DNA from: Dentipellis sp. KUC8613
Lineage: Eukaryota > Basidiomycota > Agaricomycetes > Russulales > Hericiaceae
Length of the DNA: 57,526 bases
Reading direction: 5' to 3'
Assembly: GCA_002286715.1 (NCBI GenBank)
Contig: NSJX01000087.1
Span: 3,649-61,174, forward strand
Numbering within the stretch: the first letter of the stretch is position 1; each line of letters starts with the position of its first letter. The translations under genes and the position numbers were made by a program. Below the pieces are notes generated by a model that worked only from the letters and a program-made list of their open reading frames with translations, was not told where the DNA came from and searched no databases. This document shows, piece by piece, positions 43,841-55,188 of the stretch.

Positions 43841-45347
43841 ATGTCCTTTTCGTTGACCTCATCTCATGTGGATATCGCAGGCAGCAAACTCGAGGCGTGG
43901 TGCCGCACTCCTGATGGCCTTGAGCAGCTCTCTATTCTCGACCTTGATTCACATCTCGGCAACAATCACGGTACTTTTGACCTTACTAGTACAGCACGGG
44001 GTTTCTCGAAGTCGGCTTCTAGGATCATTTACAAGAACGGAATAGTAGAGGCAACGCTTTACGGTCGCTTTGGGGGAGGCCATGTCGCGTCCATCTGCCT
44101 TGACCTGTTTGTCTGCAACGTAGGCGGAGAGCTCAAATTCACGAGGGTGACGCAGTAGGTCCATAATCCTACCTTTATTCATGGAGACTAATAATCTCCA
44201 TGTCCTTGATGTCATCACTGACAGAGGCGAATACATACTCGTATCATGCGGGATGTTTTCCCTAGAGGGCTCCGTGCTCTCGGCCCTGTGTCTTGGAAAC
44301 GACGGGAAATATCATCAGTCCTCAATCGACTTGAACAAGCACTACGGAACCCGCAACGGATTTTTGACTTCAGGAAGAAACGGGTTTTATGCAGGCGCGC
44401 GGAACGTATCGTTTGAAGTCATGGACACTCGGGCGCTGCTGTGCGCGGAAGTCAGCAATCAAGATGGGGAGTATATATACAGCGAAGTGGATATTTCTCT
44501 ATGTGTGTTCAATCATTCCGGACGGTTGGTGTTCGAGAGACAGTGAGGCTTTTCCTGTCCTTATACACTCCATGTCCGTCACTCACCTGGGGACGTTTTG
44601 TCAATTTGCAGTGACGGCTCTTTTGATTGTGATGGCCAAGTGACGAAGCTACTAGAAAAGCTCCCGTTGGCCGGGTTTGCCGTCGCAGGCATACAAGCTT
44701 CCAAAGGCGACGAGGCTCGTATCTAGTTTTGACTCCTGTTTTCACGCGTGATGATTAACACCATGAATTCGGATATGTAGGAGTGGGCGAAACGTGCCAT
44801 GGGTTTGTGCACGGCAAGACCCACCATAACGATCGGGGTATTCCTTGGCTGCCTTGTCGGCGGAGCAGCGGGGGGTGCGATCAGTTCTGCACTGGCTTCG
44901 CCACTTGGTAATGCTGCAGAGGTGTTACCCAAATCAACCACTAAAGATGACACACTCAAGGCCGAGTTGGAGAAAGTGATCATCGGGCGTGCTCTATATG
45001 GAACCCTGCGTGTCCTGCTCGATTCTGGCACTGCTGGTCATCTTGCAGCGTACCTCGCGCGGATATCGCAGGACGCTGTCACCGAGATGGCGAGTGATCT
45101 TTCGAAGACTGTTGGCAAGCCTGTGACTACGGGCACAGTGCTCACGGTTGTCGACTTGTATGATCTATTCGTAAGGTGTTGTGGTTTTCGGCATTTAGTC
45201 GACCAGTGCACGTCTGATACTGCTGCGTCTAGCATAGCGATTGCTCTTTCGGACGTAAAGGCGGAGACGGATTTGCAAGAGCGTTGGTGGGGGACTATGG
45301 AGAAGATTCGGGTAGCGACGGTGCTTGATCATGAGGGTTTCACTTGA
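43841..45347 (+). CDS. Protein with two cyanovirin-N homology domains and a C-terminal glycine-zipper region
   Basis: Proposed exons are 43841-44154, 44225-44542, 44612-44714 and 44781-45347 (433 residues). CVNH domain 1 (~1-104) has DIAGSKLEAWCRT, LDLDSHLGNNHGTFD and LDLFVCNVGGELKF. Domain 2 (~107-210) has YILVSCGMFSLEGSVLSALC, SSIDLNKHYGTRNGFL, LCAEV and VDISLCVFNHSGRLVF. Both show the CVNH repeat of a core strand, a C, and IDLN-x-NG turns. Introns 1 and 2 (70 and 69 nt, phase 2) are well supported; intron 1 has an ideal CTAAT branch. The last join needs a GC donor (GAG|GCTCGT), so the final exon could be a separate gene starting at 44799. That exon holds GVFLGCLVGGAAGGAI, a glycine zipper, then a soluble helical tail. 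CVNH domains bind oligomannose in known cases; ligand and location are unknown here. No signal peptide. Confidence 0.65.
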
Positions 45348-46139
45348 AGGTTTGCAACATATATATCTCAGGACGCTTTTTGCCGTCTTGCTCATGGTTT
45401 CTGCAGGCTCTCATCCATATGACCGTTCGTGTGCTGCAGACATCTTGTGTCGGACGGATTGGATACGCGAGCACCGAACGCTTGTACCGTTTGCCAAGGC
45501 ACTCAGAGTTGTATGACTACGGCTTGGGGCCGTCGTGTCAAAGTGACTTCTGTACAACACGGACATGTGTCTAATCTACGTTGTAAACTGTATATTATAG
45601 AACGCAATCCTTCATGTACGTACCATAGACCCCAACATCATATTCTTTACAAGTAAGAGCTTGTTTCGAGGCCCGCCAGCTAAATGATCCTAAATTGCTA
45701 TTATGCGCAGCGGAAACAATTGTAACATGGGGTCAGGTGTCCTCTACTTACTCCACTGCTAGCGCTTCACACCTGGCGATGCTAGCGTTGGTATCGTGTC
45801 GTCGCATGAGAGTCATGCTCAGACGTCACCAGTCGCCGCGCGCCCGCCGTCCCAAAAAGGAGAGAGCCGCGTCGGGAGCGCGCCAATCGTCCCGACGCGA
45901 CACTCACAGATCCCTTCTTGTCCGCTACATATACATCGCATCCATGGCGTCGAACAACATCAAATACCTCAGGGTCACTCACTCTTCTCTTGTAGCATGA
46001 CTGACTTGCTCTAGGAAAGCGGTACGCGCCTCATACACGTTGTTGGCGATGGGCGCCTAGTTGCCTGCTACTTTACATATAACCGGCACTCATTGCCACT
46101 CATGCTGATGAGGTTGTCGAGTAACTCACGCCCTCAGCT
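45348..46139. other. Intergenic region, no supported gene
   Basis: The 3' flank of the CVNH gene and the 5' flank of the ankyrin gene. Small open frames at 45325-45656 and 45695-46014 show no motif. Several dispersed TATA-like words are present (for example ATACATATATATC near 45355), none well placed. Confidence 0.45.
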
Positions 46140-49100
46140 ATGGCGAGCATACTTCAGAACAAGGAGGCGTCCTCTTTTCTAGCTCGTATCATCGAACTGC
46201 CTCCGGGACCTGTATCTCTTGATGACGCACTGAAGCCATCGTTGGAGGACGAAAGTGCGCTGCGGAAGCTCTTCGCCCAGGACAAGACCAACCCGCGCCT
46301 AAACGACATCCACGTCGGCCTGGTCGACCTATTCGCAGCGCCCAGCGACGTGCGCATCACCCGTGCGCGTGCTGTCGCGGACAGCGAAGAGGACCTGTCG
46401 GCTAAATACGTGATACCGCTGCCGAAGTCACGCAGGCGCGCGGAGGGCGCTCCCGCCACGGTCGACACGTTGGACGAATTTCTGAAGAATTGGTCGATCT
46501 TCACGGAAGAGTCTCTCGCGCAGCCCTTCGATTGGAACAATGTGGTCGCTGCGGGAGGCTCGGTCCTGGCGTGTTTGCTGCCTCTTCCTGACGTCGCCAA
46601 GGTCTCCCGTAGGTCGATGCGCAAGTATTTTCATGAGGTCGCGTTTCCGGCGTCGGACGTCGATTTGTTCCTATGGGGCCTTTCGCCTCAGCAGGTAGGT
46701 CTTGCTTGCAATTGTTTACTCTGAAATCGTGGCCTGCAGCTGATTAGAAGTGGCTAGGCAGAGGAGAAGATCAAGGTCATCTATGATTCAGTCCGCAACT
46801 CTGTCCCTTGGGACGTGACCTGCGTGCGGACAAAACACACTATCTCTATACATTGTAAGCCTTCACCCTTCCTATTCTGCGCCGAGATTCACAGCGACGG
46901 TTCAGCCCAGTACCCGTATCGCTCCATTCAGATAGTTCTGAGGCTGTACAAGTCTCCCACAGAGATATTGGCAGGATTCGACGTTGATGCGCCGTGCTGC
47001 CTTTACGACGGCACCCGTGTGTGGGCCAATCCACGATGCATCGTCGCTATGATGCGCCAGTGCAACACTGTAGACGTCATGCGACGTTCGCCTTCATACG
47101 AGGTCCGGCTGGCCAAGTACGCCGCTCGAGGCTTCGAGGTGTATGTGCCGACGCTGAGGCGGGCTGATATAGACCCTTCGGTTCGTCCTATGGCACAGGC
47201 TCTTAAGGGGATGTCTTCTTATGCTAACCCTTGGGAACAGATCTACGAGCGCTCGATCTCTCGGGTGCGAGGCCTGGCACGACTTCTTGTCCTGGAGAAA
47301 CTGGCCGACGTCGATTCACGCTTTGAGTACCTCAGCGCGCGTGGTACTCTGCGCGGCAAGGCCTTATCCTGGCCCGACCGCGAAAAAATGAGTCGCGGGA
47401 TCCCGAAAAAGCGTACCGGCGACCTGAAAGCTGCGGATACGTCTGGCGTACAGGCTCTGGAGATGAACGACTACGATGTAGTCTCGCTTCATATCCCGTA
47501 CGGCCCGGGGTGGACTGCGGCACGGATCGAAAAGCTGATCTACAAAACGGTACGTTCGCATAAAGCGTAGAGTCCAAAGACACAGCTCACTCAACTGTAT
47601 AATAGGACCTTGGAATGAATAGTAAGAATGCCAAGTGCTACATCCCAAGGGGATCGAGCTGACTATCACGACATAGCGTCTTACAACCCGAGGAACAAAC
47701 ATCGCACTCTGCATCGGCATCCTGCGTATTTTGGTGCTTTGGAATACTGTGTAGAAGATTGCTGCGAGGTGATTCCACTCCACGATCGAAAAGGACTTCT
47801 CTGACTGTTACACCGTCTGAAGCAATGTCCCGAGCCGCGCACTGAGGAAGAGCGGAAACTGCAAGCCGAAGAAGATAAGGTATACATCCGTGGCCGTATA
47901 TCGTACGTTCCCCTCGCATCGCCCAAAGACAAATTTCTTCAACTTGATGCTAGATTCGTCGAGCAAGATCCTGGACGGCAGACCTTGTCGGGGAGCTTCA
48001 ATCCTATAGACGACGGCGACTGGAGCGAGCAGGCATACGTCCAGTCCGTAGCCAAGCTCTTCAATGCTATCAGTAGGGGCGACCGAGACGCAGTCAAGCA
48101 GATGATTAAAGACGGTGAAGACATACATCGCAGGGACTACGTTGGCCGGACAGCCTTGCACTATGCTATACTGGCCAGCAAGGCCGACATAGCGTGCGAT
48201 CTTATCGATGCTGGGGTGCGTATGACTGCCCGTCTGGTCGGCGGGAGAACATGCCTGCACCTGGCTGCTCAGATGGGTATGCAGGAGGTCGTGCGGAAGC
48301 TGCTGGCGCGCAGCGCGGTCAATCAGGAAATTGTGGCGGGCGTGGAGAAAAGAAAGGAGAATAAAGCGGTCGATGGAAGTACACCTTCGGGGGAGCAGGC
48401 AAAGAAGGATCGAAAGCAGGAAGACGACGACGCGGAAGCTGTCACTGATCCAGACGATGATCCCAATTCCTCACCGATCGACGACGATGATAGCCCTGAC
48501 ATCCTCGACGTCTCACTCCCCGACTGGGATAACGCATTCACACCTCTCGCCTATGCGATCCTGTCTGGCTCTTTGGAAACGGTAGACACCTTACTGGCCG
48601 CCGGTGCAAATCCGAAACTTCGTATCAAGATGAAATACGGCACCATCACTCATCCCCTGTATCTGACTACATTCTTGCCCGACGAGGATCGCGCAGCGGA
48701 GATCGCTGCTCGACTCATTGCAGCCGGGGCCTCTTGTTCCCTGGGCGACAAGAACTTGATGACAATACTCCTCCGGTTTGTCATGGACGGCAAGACGAAA
48801 TTGGTCTCGACTTGTCTCCGCTACGACCCGAAGGCGAAACTTATTGTAGATCAATTGACACAGTCTGATAGATGGATGGAGCCGCTTGCAAATCCACTTA
48901 TATATTCAGTCATGGATGGCAATCACGCTATGCTGGCAATCCTGATCGCCTATGGTGCCAAATTGACTATCGCAGAAGTGAATGTCTCAAGGGTGGAGGA
49001 AGCAACCAACAGGTACCCCAGAGACTATACCCAACTCACATTCATTTCTCATTTGTTGGTTATGATTTGTAGGCAGCCGTGGCAGCGTGAGCGGTCTCTG

Positions 49101-52084
49101 GATGAGAAGATAACGACGCCGGTGGAGATCGCCCTTGCACACCGCGACTATATTGTTCAAGTACTGATAAACCTAGAGGCAGATATCCAACTCAAGGGTA
49201 ATCGAACTGAGCATCCCATTCTCGACTACGTGCGCCAGGCGGTGGAATACTACAACCCTTCAAAGTTCATCCATGATGTGATCGAGAAGAAGCCCGTTCC
49301 AGAGGCCACAGAAGATAGCTGGTCGGATTACAACACCTATCTGGGTTCTCTGGTTCATCATTTTGACAACCCGCCTCCAGCGGAACCAGCGGACCCAGCG
49401 GATATTGCTCGCGTCCATGCATACTTCCTCGAAGCCGAAACTCTTCTTCATACCCATGGAGCGGAAGCGAGTCCTGATCAACAATCGCTCACGCCTTTCC
49501 CACCCAATCGAGGTCTTCCGAACCCCAACTATCAATATATCTATTCCTCAGGCTGGACCGAAGACATTCCGATGCATCTCAAGGATCTTTACGACGATCT
49601 GTACAACGCCTGTTGGACAGGAGACAACGCACGCATCGAGCAGCTATGCATCCCCAAGCAACTTTCGGAATCACAGCAGCCTATACAGGTTACAGTGCGA
49701 TACAGCCACTATTGCAGGAGTAATGCAGGATACAATCGGGTCGGTCAGTCCCATCAAAACCTCTCGTGCAGTTGACACCAGTCTCACTAAATATTCCAGG
49801 TGAAACGCCGCTTTCCATAGCTTTTCACCGCCGGCATTGGAGTACCATGCCGCTTATTCTAAGAATTTCCGCAGCGCAGTATTGTCCCAATAAAGAGAAC
49901 GAATGCTTTACGGTCAACGAGCTCGTCGGAGGTGAGTGCAGTGTGATTCTCAGTGGTTCCTTTCATGTTCTTATCGACAGTGCAGACGGCGACACCGACG
50001 GAGGCTCCGAGACATCCGAGGACACCGTTCAATATCCAGATCTAGTCGACATCGCAGCGCGGCCCTCCGCCGTCCGTTGCGACGGGTCCCCATTGCGACT
50101 GCTCGCAGGTGCGGGAGGGATGTGGGTCTCTGCCGCAGGAAAGCCTCAGCACGGAGCCTTGATGCGAAGGGCTATTACTCAGAACGACTTCGAGGGCTTC
50201 GTCAAGCTCTGCGATTTATACCAGTTCCTCAATGTGCCTCTATGGCCTTCCAATCCCACCCTTGCCGTGATTATGGAACTCGACCGCCCGGAGATGCTGG
50301 ATGAGCTTATACGGCGAGCCGGATGCGGTATTTATGCCCCCGCCGAGCCGCAGCATGACGGAGATGGTGAAAAGGACTCGAAGCCGACACGTCGGGAATA
50401 CTTTGGTCTCAACATCCTTGGCAAGAAGAGGAAGGACTTAGCTACCAAAGGATCCCCTGAGGAAGTCCAAGAGCTTCCATTGTTATTTATCGCTGCAAAT
50501 TTTGGCGCCACCAAGACAATCGACTATTTGGCTTCTGCACGGCCATTGGCAGCGTTCCGCTACTACATGTCTGCCAACACCGACGCGCGTGCGAATTACC
50601 TGCGAAGCATGGCAGGCTTGGATAAGGCCCTCCCGAAGCTGCTCGGTTGGGAGATCAACTCATTGAACGAATCGAGTCTTACTGCTGCGGTCATTAGCTC
50701 GAAAGCCCCCAGTGCCAGGTTTGACGCGATCAAGGAGCTTTTCAAGCACCACCCGCAGCTGATTCTCGATGCCATGAATGCGCGGTGAGTCCAAGAGATC
50801 TTCTCGAAAACATTGATTTTCTGACCGATGGTGTGCAGACTCAAATTTGTCTCTGTCAGTGGGCTCACCCTCGCAGCATACTGCAACTGCAGTACCGACA
50901 TAATCGATTTCTTCTTAGAGAAGGGCTGTGATCCCACGCTGCGTGACATTCGAGGGTACGCGGTGTTTTGCACGCAATCCGTAGTAGGGACTGAGATCGT
51001 CCGGCTCCAGGTGGAATATCTATCATCTGGCTATCCAATCAAACGACAAGCGTCGCGCCTCGCTTATTTCCCATTTGCTCAAGGTCCTGCCTTCGGAATT
51101 GACCGCTGCGCTGATGCTGCAGCAATCCTACGGAGCTCTCAACACAGTATGTCCTCTTATATATATCCACCGTCTGATTTTCACCGATGATTCCTTGCTT
51201 GCTAGCCCCTCATGCTCGCGACGAAACGGGCGCGCAATGTGACGATCAAAACCATGCTTGAGTCCCATCTCGATCCGTCCGTGTTCCTGGTCCGCGACGC
51301 ACAAGGGTCTATCCCTCTCCATTTCGCCGTCCAGAGCGGGAACGAGACCATCACGCGCCTGCTCATCGAATACGGGCCCGCGGAGTCGCTCTTCGTCGAG
51401 AACAGCGTCGGCTTGACGCCCATGGAGATCGTCTTCGAGAAAATGCTGGGGAGTATCCCGGACCACTGTGCGCGGTCATTCGAGGAGATGGATTATATCA
51501 ACGACTCCGTTTTCAGTTCTACTGAACTTGGCCAAGTTCCTTTCGAGCTGGAAAAACAGAAGACGCGCGTTCCGAAGCTTCGTGCGGCGCTGCAGATGCT
51601 GCTAGAGACCGGGCAGCTGAAGCGGGGTACCAAGGTTGCGAAGGAACTGCTCTCCTTTGCAGAGAAAATGGAGGAGATGCTCAAGCTTGCCGAGTCTGCT
51701 TCCTCTACGAAAATGAAAACTAAGGAGTCAGATACCAAGGCCACTCCTGAGGACTCGGATGAGCACGGCGAGAATTTCACTGCCGTTGCGGATGTTCTCA
51801 CTCGAGCCCTATCCACGAGGACAGGATCGCGTGAGCTCGTGCATCTCGTCGACGTGCAGCAATCGGCGCATCACCAGCTGCAGCGCCAGTCTATTGGCCG
51901 GGAGGATCCACAGGTGGTGTTCGAGCGCAAGATGAGAAGGACGGAAGGGTATGCGCAGGTGGCTGAGGCGCAGGGTCAGAAACAGGTTATGGATTCATCT
52001 GGTCGGTCCAGGATGGTCTTCATAGGTGAGGATTTCGACCAAGATCGGTGGTGGGGCGCTGTGGAATCGGCGCGGCCTCAGTAG
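46140..52084 (+). CDS. Large ankyrin-repeat protein with conserved nucleotidyltransferase-like N-terminal domain
   Basis: Eleven exons (46140-46694, 46758-46854, 46906-47549, 47606-47621, 47677-47768, 47823-49743, 49800-49931, 49986-50784, 50839-50955, 51011-51146, 51206-52084) give 1,795 residues. The N-terminal domain has GGS at 139-141 and SDVDLFLWG at 172-180, then IYDSVRNSVPWDVTCVRTKHTISIH, a motif order I recall from conserved fungal ankyrin proteins. GGS and DxD recall the nucleotidyltransferase fold, but that is inference. Ankyrin units include GRTALHYAIL, GRTCLHLAAQMG, FTPLAYAILSGSLETVDTLLAAGAN, NPLIYSVMDGNHAMLAILIAYGA, DPTLRDIRGWNIYHLAIQ, TPLMLATKRARN and GSIPLHFAVQSGNETITRLLIEYG. 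An acidic insertion splits the early repeats. A charged coiled C-terminus ends in EDFDQDRWWGA. All phases agree. No membrane segment is evident, so a cytosolic scaffold is likely. Confidence 0.82.
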
Positions 52085-52410
52085 GTATTAGCGTATCTGT
52101 AAGTCGAGCGGGTAGTATGCTGGCAGCATCCAAGGCGCCTCATGACCGCGACGACTTGTTCAGGATGATGCACCTACGCGATTTCCGATACAGTGATGAC
52201 ACTCCGTCGATCTTATTGATGAGGCTCTGCACTCGTCCCTCTTCAGTATCCTCATAAGACATTTCCTCGTCATGCAATCGTATATGCGACGATCAGTAAT
52301 GCTCAACGACAGTCGCCATCTTCACCCAGACTGTTGTGCGAAGTTAGCTATGTGCCGTCCAGACAAGCCTCAGATACACATACCAGAAGGATTGAGAGGA
52401 ATCCGAAGTC
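52085..52410. other. Convergent intergenic region
   Basis: The 3' flanks of the ankyrin gene (plus) and of secreted peptide B (minus). It contains an intron-like GTATGT ... CAACAG segment on the minus strand (~52384-52332), matching the position of the similar segment after peptide A. Confidence 0.45.
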
Positions 52411-52609
52411 CTAGAGTGCCGGCGTAGGCTCAGCGCGCCTGCATCCACCCCCTAGAAGAGACAAGCAATACACGATAAGCAGGTAGAGCTAGAAACTCAG
52501 GGTTGTACGTACATGTCTGAACCTCCTCACCGCGGCACTGGATAGGCTCGGGAGCAGCAAGCACTAGAGTGGCGGAGGCGAGAGCGATGAGAGCAGCGAA
52601 GAACTTCAT
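52411..52609 (-). CDS. Tiny secreted two-cysteine peptide, copy B
   Basis: Two exons (52609-52513, 52451-52411) give a 45-residue precursor. MKFFAALIALASATLVLA is a canonical signal peptide. The mature part begins APEPIQC, and exon 2 encodes GGCRRAEPTPAL before TAG. The intron is phase 1 with GTACGT donor and TTCTAG acceptor, as in copy A at 9376. Conservation with copy A is concentrated in APEPIQC, the GE after it, GGCR and AEPTP, and the silent differences support translation of exactly this frame. The two cysteines could form one disulfide loop of about ten residues. Function is unknown; secreted signal, effector-like and antimicrobial roles are all open. Confidence 0.65.
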
Positions 52610-53547
52610 GATTGTGACGGGAAGAGCTCAGAATAACGGGTCTGGGGGGCTGGGAGCACCCGGCAAAGTTCGGCCTCTTTTAAAGCAGACGCGTTGTCGA
52701 GACCCTCCTTTGATAGTGTTTACACAACAATGGTCAGTCTGAGCCCTGTGATGATAGTGATAAGTATGTGAAAGCCGACGTCCCACGGAATCGTGCAGCG
52801 TGAGCTGGAAAGTCAACGCGGACCACCGCTGATCAACGACCAACGGATCATCTGCCGTCACTTTCCGCATGGTAAGGGCCCACTGCTGACGATATACGTG
52901 TCAGGATGTGCGTATATCATAGGTGCCTATTGCATAGGTGGACCTAGTGTAAGTGTGCACGCTGAGTGTCTATCCCCGTGTACGCCCGGATCAACATCTC
53001 TGAGAATGTTGGTGTGCAGAACAGACTACTTGAAGGAACGAACCTATGGAATGATTATTTGGTATATCACGACTCTTCGAGCGGAAAGATTAGAGCAGAT
53101 ATTATGCATCCATGGACTTTGCGAGGCATGCAACGAATGGTAAGACCATGGTTCCGCATGAACGATGATCTGTCTAGAGGCCAATCGTGAATCAGTATCA
53201 GCCAGGGACGAGAACAAACCAGTGTCTGATGGCAGGTTCGCGTCGGTCTGTTCTATCCATGCGTGAGATCCTGCGATATGAGAGCAAAAATGTCTCAGGA
53301 CGGCATCCGTGTGGAATTCCTTCTTGCTGAAGAATCCAGTGGATCAAAGACTGAGACAGCTGACAAGAGAGCAGAAAGCTGAAGAGGCTCTTACCGGAAA
53401 AAAGGATATGCATGGCCATCTAGATGAGGAGAGCCTGAAAGCTACATACCAAACGGACTGTTATAAAAGATATCGAACAGACTGCCAGAAGCCTAGTTCG
53501 GGATCGAAATAATTGACTTCTGGAATTACAGCCTTCGTAGGGAATAT
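52610..53547. other. Intergenic region, no supported gene
   Basis: Peptide B promoter and upstream sequence of the tRNA. Open frames at 52793-53143 and 53309-53512 (+) have no motif or splice support. Confidence 0.45.
52677..52685 (-). promoter_or_regulatory. TATA-like box of secreted peptide B
   Basis: TTTAAAAG on the minus strand lies ~70 nt upstream of the ATG at 52609. Confidence 0.35.
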
Positions 53548-53634
53548 ACGCCAGTGGTGAAACGGTTATCATGCTTGCCTTCCACGGAATGCCCGAGGCA
53601 GCAAGCGGCAGGGGTTCGACTCCCTTCTGGCGTA
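53548..53634 (+). tRNA. tRNA-Gly(TCC) with a 15-nt intron
   Basis: The 7-bp acceptor stem is ACGCCAG with CTGGCGT, and discriminator A is at 53634. D stem GTGA pairs with TCAT. Anticodon stem CTTGC (53574-53578) pairs with GCAAG (53601-53605). The loop reads C, T, anticodon TCC (53581-53583), A, then a 15-nt intron (53585-53599) after position 37 and A at position 38. The T arm AGGGG/CCCTT encloses TTCGACT, giving a good B box (GGTTCGACTCC). The mature length without CCA is 72 nt. Confidence 0.88.
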
Positions 53635-53702
53635 TCCTCCTGGCTGAAAGATTTTTCTTCTCAAAGAAGAACCGAAGAACTTACAGCGACACCGTAACCT
53701 AA

Positions 53703-53748
53703 GGGTCCGTTCGGTAACCGCACCGAAATATAATGTAGCGGTACATAT
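53703..53748 (+). repeat. Left terminal inverted repeat of the MITE
   Basis: 46 nt, identical in reverse complement to 54442-54487. Confidence 0.92.
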
Positions 53749-54441
53749 TCCCATATATGGCAACTCTACCGAAAGATTATGTGTGGGAATTTTCCGACAG
53801 AAATTTCCGTATGTGCAGTGTTCGGAAGCACCAGTGCCTCCAAAATGTGTAGCCTCGGCACTGAGCTCCTCTTCCTTCAAGAACAGCCTATAACACATTT
53901 ATTCCTCATCCCAATGCCTTGTTGGCTACATCTAAAATCATGTTAAATATGAATCTTTCTACCCTTCCATTTTTCGTGAGATCCATCGAAGGGATCAAGA
54001 GGGAGTTGAATAAAAGTGCCCAAAGCTCAGAATATTGTCTTCGGTGTAGGCATAACATTGAGAAGTTCTGCGCCACAGCGGAGTTTTGCATGCGCTCCCG
54101 GCACGCCGGCATTGGACCTGTCCTTACCGACGGCACATGCCTGCCGTTGCGGGCTTTTCTGCGGAGATCGCTTCGGCAGCTTTCGGCGAGGTGCCAAATT
54201 GTGGCACTTTCAATAATCTCATGATTCTGCTTCACATACCGCATGTATCACCACAAGACAAGGTCGAGCAAAGTGAAAAAATAGCAGTATATGACGGCCA
54301 TAAATTTTGGCGCACCAGCTCCTTTTGTGCTGCTTCAATTCTGCATTTCCCGTGAAAGCAGGATTATGTGGTGGCTGTGCGATCCCGCGACGGACGACAA
54401 CATTATCTGGATGCCAAACTAAAGTCATGTGATTATGTACG

Positions 54442-54487
54442 ATATGTACCGCTACATTATATTTCGGTGCGGTTACCGAACGGACCC
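54442..54487 (-). repeat. Right terminal inverted repeat of the MITE
   Basis: 46 nt, identical in reverse complement to 53703-53748; homology stops at position 46 of each arm. Confidence 0.92.
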
Positions 54488-54490
54488 TAA

Positions 54491-55188
54491 GCGAGAAAAT
54501 GAGTTGCTATAGTCACGAACTGTTGCAGGGTGAAGCGACGGGAAGCAGCGCCGACCAGAGAGAAAGAAGCCCACCGAAAGTCTCTGCTGTCTTCGGCTGA
54601 TTGATGGTCATTTGAAGCGAAGGCGAATTGAGTCAACATTAGTATGAAGTATTCGAGACGAAGATAGAATGCTTACAAGACGGCTACTACTCATATACTT
54701 TCAATGTAAACGTAGCGTTGTCGGTCCTCGTCAAATACGCATACTCAAATACAGTTTGGAGCTGTGTCAGTTAGACCAGTATAGGAAGCTTGAGATCAGA
54801 CGAGTTGAGGTGAAATGCAACTGCGAGTAGTGCCGAACGCCTTCACAATTTATTGACCAGTACACCGTGCGGAATGACCGGAACCTGTTCGAATGCGTCG
54901 CTGCGGCAGGTAGACTGGCCGGAAAAGGCCGAGCGTAGCGGTCCGGCATGGCCCGTGCCAAGTATGTTCTCCAGATGACAACTTCATACACCTCTCCTCA
55001 AGTCTCAGACTCTCAAGCATATGCTGCCGCCTAATTCATCATCAGCAGCAATACAGATATCGTGTTCAAGGATAATCGCGAGAATGGCAAGGAGGAAACG
55101 CAAACAAATTATTAGGAGACTGGTATACAAACCTGCATGCGACACTGACCGACATCTGAAAGACGATACAGCACAAGTCGCACAACAT
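54491..55188. other. Intergenic region, no supported gene
   Basis: Flank of the MITE and 3' flank of the minus-strand gene at 55189. The minus-strand frame 54767-54991 has no support. Confidence 0.45.

Larger units (their letters stand above)
53703..54487. mobile_element. MITE of PIF/Harbinger type, 785 bp, with 46-bp perfect terminal inverted repeats
   Basis: The left end (53703-53748) begins GGGTCCGTTCGGTAACC and is the exact reverse complement of the right end (54442-54487) over 46 nt. Both ends are flanked by TAA (53700-53702 and 54488-54490), a 3-bp TWA target duplication typical of PIF/Harbinger. The terminal GGG and GTTCGGT also fit Tourist-like ends. The interior has no transposase domain; the open frames at 53569-53898 (-) and 53919-54224 (+) have no DDE or helix-turn-helix motifs, so it is non-autonomous. 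It starts 69 nt after the tRNA-Gly. Perfect ends suggest a recent insertion. Confidence 0.88.

Noticed and set aside
44181..44546. Second CVNH domain as an independent gene starting at 44181
   Set aside because: The 44155-44224 segment is a good intron (GTAGGT donor, CTAAT branch, GACAG acceptor) that joins it in frame to the first domain.
53569..53898. Minus-strand open frame next to the MITE
   Set aside because: It covers the tRNA antisense and the left inverted repeat, and has no protein motif.
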